Shown: positions 1-6,712 of the stretch, one piece after another
Layout: each line of letters begins with the position of its first letter
How positions within the stretch are numbered: the first letter of the stretch is position 1
Assembly: GCA_036939355.1 (NCBI GenBank)
Contig: JALLAP010000625.1
Coordinates: 1 to 11,348 of the forward strand
Direction of reading: 5' to 3'
Source: Thalassiosira profunda
Lineage: Eukaryota; Bacillariophyta; Thalassiosirophyceae; Thalassiosirales; Thalassiosiraceae
Length of the DNA stretch: 11,348 nucleotides
The notes under the pieces: generated by a model
Told to the model about the DNA's origin: nothing
Seen by the model: only the letters and a program-made list of their open reading frames with translations
The model's database searches: none
Program-made: the position numbers and the translations under genes

Positions 1-1
1 C

Positions 2-920
2 CGCTCGGAGGAGCGGGCGGTCGAGGCCAAGGCGCAGCTCGAACGGCAGACGGGGGAGCAGATCTTCGAGGTCTTATTGATCGACCTGATGGATTTGCAA
101 TCGGTGAAGGACGCCGTTGCAAAGTTGGACGGCGCCGTCGATTGCCTCTTGCTGAACGCCGGCGGGCCGGGCGGGAGCGATTTTGTTGCCCAAACGAAGG
201 ACGGAATTGCGAACATCATGGCGCTCAACGTCACGGGCAACGCGCTGTTGGTGAACGAGCTCGTGGCGGCCGACAAGCTCGCCAAGGAAAGCACGGTGGT
301 GTATGTTTCGTCCGAGGCCGCCCGGGGCGTCGCCAATATGGGGTTTCCTGCTCCGGAGTGAGTTTTCTACTTTGTGCATATCTTGTGCACCTCTTTATTG
401 CAATTGCAATACGCCCTCTCACGTTCATAAATGCCACTGGACAATCTGCAGGATTGAGAGCGGGTCGGTGGAGGAGTTCAAAGCGGCAATCGACGGGTCC
501 AAATTTGTCACGAAGAAGGAGAAGTCGTACGAGAATACGTACTCGTGGGCCAAGGCCGTCGGAGTGTTGTGGGCGAGCGCCATGGCGCGGAAACAAACCG
601 ACTTCCGGATTGTATCGGTGAGCCCCGGAATGACGGCAGGCACAAATCTGCTGAATGACCTGGGGGTGGTGTATCGGATTCTGGCCAAGGTCACGGGGCC
701 CCTCCTGAAGCTCTTCGGGGTGGGCCACGGCGTGGATGTGGGCGCGGAAAGATATTTGGGTCCGGTGTACGAGCCGGAGAAATACGAGAATGGGGTGTTC
801 TACGGATCGCGGGCCGGCAAGTTTACAGGGGAGCTGGTGGATCAGACGCCGCTGTTCGAGGAATTGGGGAACGAGGAGTATCAGGACCATGCCTACGAGG
901 CGATCCAGTCGTTTTTGTGA
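2..920 (+). CDS. Short-chain dehydrogenase/reductase, 5'-partial, two exons
   Basis: NAD(P)-dependent oxidoreductase of the short-chain dehydrogenase/reductase family; the substrate cannot be told. The frame is open from base 2, so the start and the N-terminal TGxxxGxG cofactor motif lie left of the window. Exon 1 is 2-357 and exon 2 is 452-920; splicing 358-451 gives 274 residues plus TGA. In this partial protein NAGG is at about residues 52-55, the structural Asn of N-V-T-G at 76, the Ser-bearing Y-V-S-S strand at 101-104, and the catalytic Y-S-W-A-K (YxxxK) at 149-153. A V-S-P-G-M-T segment after it matches the usual post-catalytic PG turn. The catalytic Tyr and Lys lie on exon 2, so the intron must be removed for activity. 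The gene converges on the DUF6824-like gene, with 186 nt between stop codons. Family assignment is firm; subfamily is not. Confidence 0.9.
358..451 (+). other. Intron, 94 nt, in the SDR gene
   Basis: Donor GTGAGT at 358-363 and acceptor CTGCAG ending at 451. Removal joins GA to G (phase 2) and continues the SDR frame; unspliced, a TGA follows at 359-361. The intron is AT-richer than its exons. It holds two abutting TTGCAA palindromes (398-409) and a copy of the 14-mer CATATCTTGTGCAC (377-390). Confidence 0.88.
377..390 (+). repeat. 14-mer CATATCTTGTGCAC, copy 1 (in SDR intron)
   Basis: Exact match to two further copies at 10702-10715 and 11333-11346, both on the opposite strand. This copy overlaps a direct repeat of TTGTGCA (372-378 and 383-389). 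Confidence 0.8.
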
Positions 921-1106
921 ACGGCGGAGATTGATGCACTTGCAAACATATAAGCTTCTGTACCAATCGAATATGGACGAAGCATAGGTAGCAGAAGCTA
1001 GAGCTTTTCATTCAAACAAGCTTACATCAACTACAACTGCTTCGAGATCATCCTCTATGGTTGGCTGTCACTCTATCTCCTTTTATCTCTATTGCTTCAT
1101 TTCATC

Positions 1107-2270
1107 CTAGGCCGCCTTGGGCACCACAGGATTGTGTTCCGGCAGAGCCGGCAGCGCGCTGAACGCCATGTCCGGCACGAAGTCATCCGGGCCAAACCCG
1201 AACCCACTTCCGAACACATTCATGTTGTCGAACCCTTCGCCCTTGCGGCTGTTCTTCTCGGCACGCTGCAAGTTCGCTCGCTTGTTCTTGAAATACAACA
1301 GCCTCTGCACCTCGGACAGTCCGTCCCGCGTCCTCCGTCGGCGCTTCTTGGCCGCCTTCCGGGCCGTCGTGGCGGCCGCCTCGAAGGCCCGCCGGGTGCA
1401 TGTCGCTGCTGTTTCTCGGGAGAGGGGCACGTACCCGCCGGAGGCGTCGTGGTAGCGGAGGAAATGGCCGGCCGCATCGTCGAGGATGGAGGAGACGACC
1501 TCGGCGGCGATGCGCTCCCGGTCGTCGCGGGAGGCGGACTTGTAGGCGCGCATGCGGATGGCGAGGAGGACCTTGAGGCGGTTGTTGCCCGTGCATTTCC
1601 GGTCGGTCGACACCGTTTGCCCGTCGGGGTCGCAGACGACGTCGAACGGTCCGGGGGTTGAAATGAAGTCCTCGGGCGCTGGGCTCTTGCCCTCGGCGGC
1701 GTCGCACAGCATCTCGAGGAACCCCGACGACGATTGGAAGACATCTCGTGCCTCATCTTGCTGCTGGCTGACGACGGCCTCGGGCGCGGGCTCTATTCTC
1801 TCCAGAGGCGGGGTACTCTCGATGGGCTCCATTTCCAGCGCTCGACGCACCATCTGGACCGTCGCCTCGCATGAGCGCTCGAACTGCCGCCACCCGCCGC
1901 GGCCGTCCTGCTCGAAGAACCGGCCATTGGGAACGCAGCGGTCGCACACCGTCGAAATCACGTCGGCCGCCACGGCGCGGCACGGCCCGTCGTCGCCCGT
2001 CAGGGCTTCATGATCGCGGGCGACGAGGTAGCGGTGGCGGAAGAGGGCGAGGAGCACGCGGAAGCGCGAGTTCCCGACGTCGTTGCCGGGGGCGAAGACG
2101 AGGGGGCGGCGGACGTCGCCGGTGGGGAGCAGGAGGACGTCGTAGCTGCGGAGTCGGACGGCGGGGGCGCCGGCGGCGAGGTTGGCGGGGGAGGAGGATG
2201 GGCGGTTCATCTCGCTGCCGAGGAGTTGCAAATCGGCGGTGCAGCACATCGAATGATGAGGGCGACGCAT
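1107..2270 (-). CDS. Tandem DUF6824-like domain protein with basic C-terminal region
   Basis: A protein of 387 residues if it starts at the first in-frame ATG (2270). ATGs at 2249 and 2210 are alternatives, and 2210 has the better context (GAG before ATG). The frame is open further upstream but only with TTG. Two divergent copies of one domain are visible. Copy 1 (about residues 43-145) runs from Y-D-V-L-L through G-N-S-R-F-R, G-R-F-F and W-R-Q-F. Copy 2 (about 209-300) runs from F-D-V-V through G-N-N-R-L-K, G-H-F-L-R and Y-V-P-L. This order (DV, then GNxRFR, then GRFL, then an aromatic strand) matches DUF6824, which is common in diatom proteins and of unknown molecular role. A Lys/Arg-rich segment (about 304-341, including K-K-R-R-R-R) could be a nuclear localisation signal or bind nucleic acid. 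The last 50 residues are Phe/Gly/Pro-rich and low complexity. No enzyme motif is seen; a regulatory role is only inference. Confidence 0.72.
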   Translation of the reverse strand: MRRPHHSMCCTADLQLLGSEMNRPSSSPANLAAGAPAVRLRSYDVLLLPTGDVRRPLVFAPGNDVGNSRFRVLLALFRHRYLVARDHEALTGDDGPCRAVAADVISTVCDRCVPNGRFFEQDGRGGWRQFERSCEATVQMVRRALEMEPIESTPPLERIEPAPEAVVSQQQDEARDVFQSSSGFLEMLCDAAEGKSPAPEDFISTPGPFDVVCDPDGQTVSTDRKCTGNNRLKVLLAIRMRAYKSASRDDRERIAAEVVSSILDDAAGHFLRYHDASGGYVPLSRETAATCTRRAFEAAATTARKAAKKRRRRTRDGLSEVQRLLYFKNKRANLQRAEKNSRKGEGFDNMNVFGSGFGFGPDDFVPDMAFSALPALPEHNPVVPKAA

Positions 2271-2794
2271 CAGTGAACGTGCAAAGGTACGCGACAAAGC
2301 CGCGGCTGCCGCGCCGCGGCGGAGGAAGTGCGAGAGAGGTGATGGGGGCGTCTCCAACACACAAGACGCTTGCGCCCCCAAAACTGCAGGGCAGGAAAAA
2401 AAACAGGCCTAAGACGTTGAAGAACTGCATGGAACCAAATCGAACGGATGACCCTTGATTTTAGTAGTCGCATGTGACTTGTGACCTGTTGACTACTTAA
2501 GGGCCAGACTTCCTTGCGAAGGGCTGAACCCTCGGCAGTTGATTGGAGAGGAGCGAGGCGCCGAAACTGCAACCAAAGCAAGTGGCGGAGGCGCGCACCG
2601 TTGGGAACGCTAGCCGGAGGTGGGCAAGATGAGAACCTGCTGTAGGTATCAAGGAGAGGAGCAAAGGTCTACAGGACGTGCCTTCAAATCGCGAGGGATG
2701 TGTGATCTGCTACGTATCGCTTCACATGTACTGACTGCCGGTTCGATTGCATAGAAGCTCATGTATGAATTTTGCAGCTCTAGATAGCTCGATG
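2271..2794. other. Intergenic: 5' region of the DUF6824-like gene and 3' region of the toroid gene
   Basis: About 520 nt between two minus-strand genes. Short ORFs here lack family features and look like chance. Near 2463-2497 there is an inverted repeat enclosing a direct repeat, listed separately. No TATA box, poly(A) signal or RNA gene could be recognised. If a non-coding first exon of the DUF6824-like gene exists it would lie here. Confidence 0.5.
2463..2497. promoter_or_regulatory. Inverted repeat AGTAGTC/GACTACT enclosing TGTGAC direct repeat
   Basis: AGTAGTC at 2463-2469 is matched by GACTACT at 2491-2497. Between them TGTGAC occurs twice (2473-2478 and 2480-2485), seven bases apart. 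It lies about 195-230 nt upstream of the first ATG of the DUF6824-like gene, a plausible place for a transcription-factor site. Chance occurrence is quite possible. Confidence 0.2.
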
Positions 2795-4113
2795 TCAGGG
2801 CAATACCACCGACAGACGGCGCAATTTCGTCAATGCACTCACGGCGTGGCCTGTTACGTCCAGCCGCTGCTCCAGCACCTGCACCCCGCCGTACCCGAGT
2901 CCGCCCCGGCCAGCGGTGCAATCGTCCGGCACCCGCTCCTGCGCCCACAGCAGAAAGTAAATTGCATTCCTGGCGTGCCGTCCGAACAGCTGGGCGAGAT
3001 CGGCCTCGTCCTCTGAGGAGCGAGCGATGCGCATTCCCTCGGCCAGGGCGTCGAGGTCGCAGGCAATCTCAACGGTGTCGAGGTTGGTGTAGAAACTTTG
3101 TCCCCGGGCGAGTTGGTTCCGCCACGAACTGGAGTTGCAAATGTCTTCGCACATGTCCAGAACGTATCGTCGGACCTCATCCTTCTTCGTCCCGCGGTCC
3201 AAAGCGTCGTGGTACCTCGCAAACGCCATCACCTGCCATATGTTGAAATTGACATCAATGTCTCCCGCGTAATAATATTTGGAGTAAAATACGAACGCCC
3301 GCTCGAGCGCAGAGATGATAGCTTGTTGAGTAGATTTGTCGAGTTTCCCGGGCATGTCTATTGTGATGGAGAGCTCGTGGACGGCCATCAGGGAAAGCAT
3401 CGCCTCTCCGGGGAAGAACTCGATCCCTCGTAGAATATCGTCGCCGTCGTTACCGAATCCGATGCCGAACGCTCCATTTTCCTGTTGCATGGACAGTATC
3501 CCCGCAACCAGCCCATTCATCACTCCGTGCATTGCTGCATCTTCCCGATCGAATATCGTCAGTTGCAATGCATCGCACACTCCCAGCAGAAGCAGGGCCG
3601 AATGGCCGATGGTCGGGGGCTCCAAAAGTATCCCCTCGCTGAGGTGCATCCCCGCGCCCGAAGCGTTGGGGATCAACGCCGAGGTGTAGTGGGACAGGGT
3701 GCATTTAATTGCATCCACGAGGCGCTGCTCCACCCTATTAATCCTTTCTTCCTCGGCGACGCCCGCCCCTCGAATCTGTCGAATAAATTGCAACGCCTTG
3801 GCGGCATCCCACGCGGCGGCGAGGTCGCGCATCGGGAAGTGCACGTGCTCGCATTTGCCCTCCTGGGGGCGGCATAGATAGTAGAAGCGGTTGGTGTTGG
3901 AATCGATCATGTCCTCGCCGAGGAAGCGGGTCGTGCGCCACAGATAACCTCGTCGTGATGGGTGGTGTCGGGAGGAGGAGGGAGGGCATCCGCAGCTGTC
4001 GAGGAACTTTGATGGGCGGGGGGCGGTCGCTTGTGCGGAGGGGCAAATGGCGCTACGGGAGCGACCAAGATGGAGAGCGAGACGGCGAGGAATGAGGCGA
4101 TTCGGCCCATCAT
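2795..4113 (-). CDS. Predicted plastid-targeted alpha/alpha-toroid-like protein; N-terminus and body in different frames
   Basis: The body is one frame from about 3950 to the TGA at 2795, with an internal ATG at 3910. It shows helical, toroid-like features: G-A-F-G then F-F-P-G-E-A-M (about 3400-3425), N-I-W-Q-V-M-A-F, a C-terminal half with E-I-A-C-D-L-D-A-L-A-E-G-M, and a final R-L-D-V-T-G-H-A-V-S-A-L. These resemble six-hairpin/N-acylglucosamine-epimerase-type proteins, but I cannot name the family or reaction. An ATG at 4113 in another frame gives M-M-G-R-I-A-S-F-L-A, a hydrophobic core, then V-A-P-V-A-P-F-A-P-P and a Ser/Thr/Pro-rich stretch. That matches a signal peptide plus plastid transit peptide with Phe just after the cleavage site. 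This frame runs to about 3950 and must shift by one to join the body. No good GT-AG intron does it, so an indel (for example in the six-G run at 4018-4023) or an unseen splice is likely. Confidence 0.6.
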
Positions 4114-4224
4114 GATCGCCGTCGATGCATCGTCGATAGCGCCGTTCACTTGGCTTGCTTCTATCCCTCTCCCCTCCTCAAACCTCTCGCTCTCGACACG
4201 CGTCCTGCTTCCAAATGATACTGA
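4114..4224. promoter_or_regulatory. Divergent intergenic region between the toroid and EXPERA-like genes
   Basis: About 110 nt separates the probable start of the minus-strand toroid gene from the first open codon of the plus-strand membrane-protein frame. Any shared bidirectional promoter must be here or overlap the two 5' ends. A further ATG on the minus strand at 4233 extends the toroid leader frame by 40 residues, but would bury the signal peptide, so I disfavour it. No motif was recognised. Confidence 0.3.
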
Positions 4225-5253
4225 TTCCTTCATGAAGTCTACGAGGATTCGACGGGGAACGTGTCAAAGGAGCTCTCAACACCTCCTCGAAGCGACACCC
4301 TGCGGCCTCCTCTGCAATACCACACCAACGAGGCGAGGGCCGTGAAGGCTCGGCCGACGGCGGCGGCGCCGCCTCTAGATGCGGACCCGGCCAGCCTCAA
4401 TACTCTCACCCTCGCATCTGCGATTGCAATAGTTGCGACGCTCGTGTTTTGGGGGAGCGTCGCCCCCCGCTTCCTCCTGCCGTCGTCCTCCCCTGTCGCG
4501 TCGAGCGAGGATGCGGAGGAGGCTAGCGCCAAGCTGTGTCTGTGGTCCGGTGCGTGCGCGCGGGGCGCCCATTTGCAAATGTAATTTTAGTTCACATCAT
4601 GTGTCTGTGTCTCTCATGTGCAAACTGATATTGCAGGGACGTGCGCGACGACCATTCTGCTCGTCCACTTCGCGGCGGCGTATCTGCGGAGCGTGCGGAG
4701 AGGCAACCCCGCCGCCTTCGTCGTGCACTGGTTCCTGGCCAGCCTCTTCTTCGACTTGGTGTGGGAGATACCGCTATGGTCCACCAAGCTGCTCTCGTCG
4801 GGGCCGTCGGCCGTTCCATTCCTGTCCGTCGATCACCTTTGGTATGCAATCTACTGGTGGACCTATTCGGTCAGCGACGCCCTGTACGTGGAGATGACGC
4901 CCTTTGTGGTGGCGGCCGAGATCTGGTTTCTTTTGGGCAATCTCTTTGGGGCTTATGGATTGCATGTGTATCGGGTATCCAGAAAAGCGCAACCCGCAAG
5001 CCCGGACGAAGAAAAGAAAATGCTCGCGGCGTTCTGCGTTTGCGGGTGTCTGCAGTGCTACAATGCGACCCTTTATTTGTTCTGCGGATGGTTCGTCGAG
5101 GGCCTTGTGCCGATACACCCATCTTTAAGGGGAAAGTACATCTACTGGGGCCTGAACGGATGTTGGGCCGTGGCGAGCGCGGTGGCGGCCCAGACATCGT
5201 GGGCTTTGCTCTTTCCGACGAAAGGGAGTGAAGGGGACGAGAAGAAAGAATAG
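4225..5253 (+). CDS. Emopamil-binding/EXPERA-like multi-pass membrane protein, two exons, start unresolved
   Basis: Exon 1 (open from 4225 to 4549) and exon 2 (4637-5253) join across an 87-nt intron. A first hydrophobic segment lies at about 4405-4465. Exon 2 then encodes about five more, with features in the order of the emopamil-binding protein/EXPERA family: D-L-V-W-E-I-P-L-W, Y-S-V-S-D-A-L-Y followed by F-V-V-A-A-E-I-W, C-Y-N-A-T-L-Y-L-F, and a final Y-W-G-L-N-G-C-W helix. In that family such Asp, Glu and Asn...Trp residues line a sterol-isomerase pocket. Here the residues after A-E are not the usual E-x-x-T, so sterol isomerase activity is not assured. The tail is charged and ends K-K-E, a possible ER-retrieval type end. 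No in-frame ATG lies between the TGA at 4222 and the intron, and GTG at 4261 is an unlikely eukaryotic start. An upstream exon or an indel after the out-of-frame ATG at 4232 is more likely. Confidence 0.62.
4550..4636 (+). other. Intron, 87 nt, in the EXPERA-like gene
   Basis: Donor GTGCGT at 4550-4555, acceptor ATTGCAG ending at 4636. Removal joins G to GG (phase 1), giving W-S-G-T-C-A across the junction and keeping the frame. It includes TTGCAA at 4573-4578 and a T-rich 3' half. Confidence 0.85.
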
Positions 5254-5334
5254 AATATGCTAATGGACCTGCTGTATCTGCGATACCTCCTCCTCCTTCT
5301 CTCCCCCTTCTCCCCAAACGCCCCAACTCCTTAG
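5254..5334. other. Convergent 3' spacer with pyrimidine-rich tract
   Basis: Eighty-one nt between the stops of the EXPERA-like gene (+) and the patatin-like gene (-). From about 5286 to 5325 the plus strand is almost all C and T. It presumably contains both 3' ends; no canonical poly(A) signal is seen. Confidence 0.4.
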
Positions 5335-6283
5335 TCAGGTGTCGCTATTGTTTTGTTCCTCGAGCCACGATAAACATGCTTGATGACCCAAATGGTGCCG
5401 TCGCAATGCTTCATCCTTCTCCAATGGCCTCACCATCAGATCATCCCGTCCAAAAACGCTCAAGCCGAACAATTTTGCTTTGTGTGGATGTGCGTGAATT
5501 GTGGCCTCTGCCTTGTTCATGGCGGTTGCGTATTTGTTGACAATGAATTGCCCCAATGCATTTTCTCTCCGGAGCATGTTGCCATCATTCGCCGGCGGGA
5601 AGATGTTGACGTTCACGAAGTTTCGGGCCGCGGTCAGCACGAACATTTGGCCCGTGCACCCGGCGTCTACGACCGGTTTTCCACGATAGGTGGCGACCGC
5701 GTCTCCGTTGGAGATGAAAGGGAGATGCGTCGACGCCGAAACGGCACCGACGATGTCTCGCTTGCCCTCGAATGTGTTGTACAGCTTGATCTCCTGACCG
5801 TAGGCTTTCCACAGACTGCCGTCCGGAGTGTCCACCATTGCAACGTGGGCGTTTGCATTGTTCAATATTCTAAAGACAGCCTTTTCGTCAAGGAGGTCCT
5901 CCATCATGTTCGATACGAGCTGTCCCAGCTTCTGCCTCTCGTCGCGGCACCGCTCGCTCTGCTCCCGGCCGCACGCCATGACGTCCGATCCGGACGACAT
6001 GTCGTAGTCGGCAGCGAGGAGGAGAGCACACATAGAGGGATTGGCCCGGCGTCGCCGCCCCCGCCTCCCGCATGCCGTGGCAGAATCCCACCATCCACGA
6101 GAAGAAGGCCGGGCCCGTCCCCGAGAGGGAGAAGTGGAGGGCGCCGCCCGCCCGCGCGGCACTTCGCTCCACGTCGGCCACAGACAACGGCTCGCGCGGA
6201 GGAACCGCGGAGGAAAACGCTCGTCGCCTTCTTCCGCATCGAGCGACGGCGGTGGCGGAAGGCACTGGCGGCAGCCGCGGCAT
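5335..6283 (-). pseudogene. Patatin-like phospholipase with a frame break at the nucleophile region
   Basis: The probable start is ATG at 6283, in a favourable context (CACC before ATG). The first frame gives an Arg/Ser/Ala-rich leader, possibly mitochondrial, then L-H-F-S-L-S-G-T-G-P (about 6110-6140), the glycine-rich oxyanion strand of patatins, followed by a long helix ending M-R-E-A-G. The protein must then move to another frame, which reads C-A-L-L-L-A-A-D-Y-D-M and continues to the stop at 5335. That second frame contains S-A-S-T-H-L-P-F and V-V-D-A-G-C-T-G (catalytic Asp codon 5665-5667; the usual motif is DGG or DGA). The shift falls at about 6015-6060, and G-x-S-x-G is not visible in either frame there. 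GT-AG splicing cannot explain it. Either the gene is inactivated by a small deletion, or the sequence lost bases in this very GC-rich stretch. I label it broken as given; the intact-gene alternative is about equally likely. Confidence 0.6.
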
Positions 6284-6430
6284 GGTGAGGGCGGTGGCGG
6301 TGGAGGGGGTGCGCGCGGTGAGCGCTGTCGGCGGTCCGGCGCTGGCGGCTCCGCTCGGGGCAGGCGCCCCTTTGGCCTTTTGGGCTCTTTAATCAGAAAT
6401 TTCACTACTCACGTAGGAACACGTAGATTA

Positions 6431-6446
6431 AGTACCAGCAAGGTAC
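6431..6446. repeat. Small hairpin AGTACC-AGCAA-GGTACT
   Basis: Perfect 6-bp arms around a 5-nt loop inside the inverted-repeat segment, immediately left of the 21-bp tandem repeat. Too short to be convincing as a terminator or RNA element by itself. Confidence 0.35.
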
Positions 6447-6450
6447 TACT

Positions 6451-6492
6451 TGATGAGATTCTGAATCTTTTTGACGAGATTCTGAATCTCAC
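6451..6492. repeat. 21-bp tandem duplication
   Basis: Two adjacent copies of a 21-bp unit start at 6451 and 6472; both contain GAGATTCTGAATCT and differ mainly at one base near the start and in the last few bases. Each unit contains an imperfect palindrome, AGATTCTGAATCT, so the pair could form two adjacent small hairpins or bind a dimeric protein. Confidence 0.7.
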
Positions 6493-6712
6493 CAAACAAG
6501 GAATTATCTCGTAGAAATAGTACTGTTCCTACGTCACCCATAGGCACTTCGTCCGAAATGAATAGACGTTCAGCGCGCGCGCGCCCGCCGCGCGGCGGCA
6601 ACAAAGCGGCCCCCAGCGGAGCGGCCTCCTTTGCCACTCGAGCAACGCTCCGCCAGCGCAGCTGTCTGCAGTGGCCGTGCTGTGCATCGGAGCGGCGGGC
6701 AGCATAGCGACG

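Larger units (their letters stand above)
6411..6534. mobile_element. Possible small inverted-repeat (MITE-like) element
   Basis: ACGTAGGAACA at 6411-6421 is the perfect reverse complement of TGTTCCTACGT at 6524-6534. The 124 bp they bound are AT-richer than both flanks and contain a 21-bp tandem duplication and a small AGTACC/GGTACT hairpin. No coding capacity is seen. I find no convincing target-site duplication: flanks are CTACTC on the left and CACCCA on the right. A promoter with palindromic sites is the main alternative. Confidence 0.35.
6284..6712. other. Divergent intergenic region between the patatin-like and metallopeptidase genes
   Basis: About 430 nt. The parts next to each gene are very GC-rich and frames remain open by chance, with only GTG-type starts at 6405 (-) and 6671 (+). 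The middle (6411-6534) is distinctly AT-richer and is described as a possible small element. From 6573 a short GC/CG alternating run occurs. Both promoters should lie here; no TATA box was recognised. Confidence 0.5.

Noticed and set aside
303..451. Reading the SDR second exon as starting at 303
   Set aside because: That frame overlaps exon 1 in a different frame and translates the intron; splicing 358-451 gives a continuous SDR instead.
1092..1661. Plus-strand open frame of 189 codons opposite the DUF6824-like gene
   Set aside because: Compositionally biased antisense shadow; the minus strand carries the recognisable domain repeats.
5380..6288. Plus-strand open frame of 302 codons antisense to the patatin-like gene
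   Set aside because: No family features, low-complexity Arg/Pro-rich end; it is a shadow of the GC-rich coding strand opposite, which has clear patatin motifs.
6671..6712. GTG start for the metallopeptidase
   Set aside because: Non-ATG start is unlikely in a nuclear gene, and the ATG at 6713 gives a better signal peptide and context.
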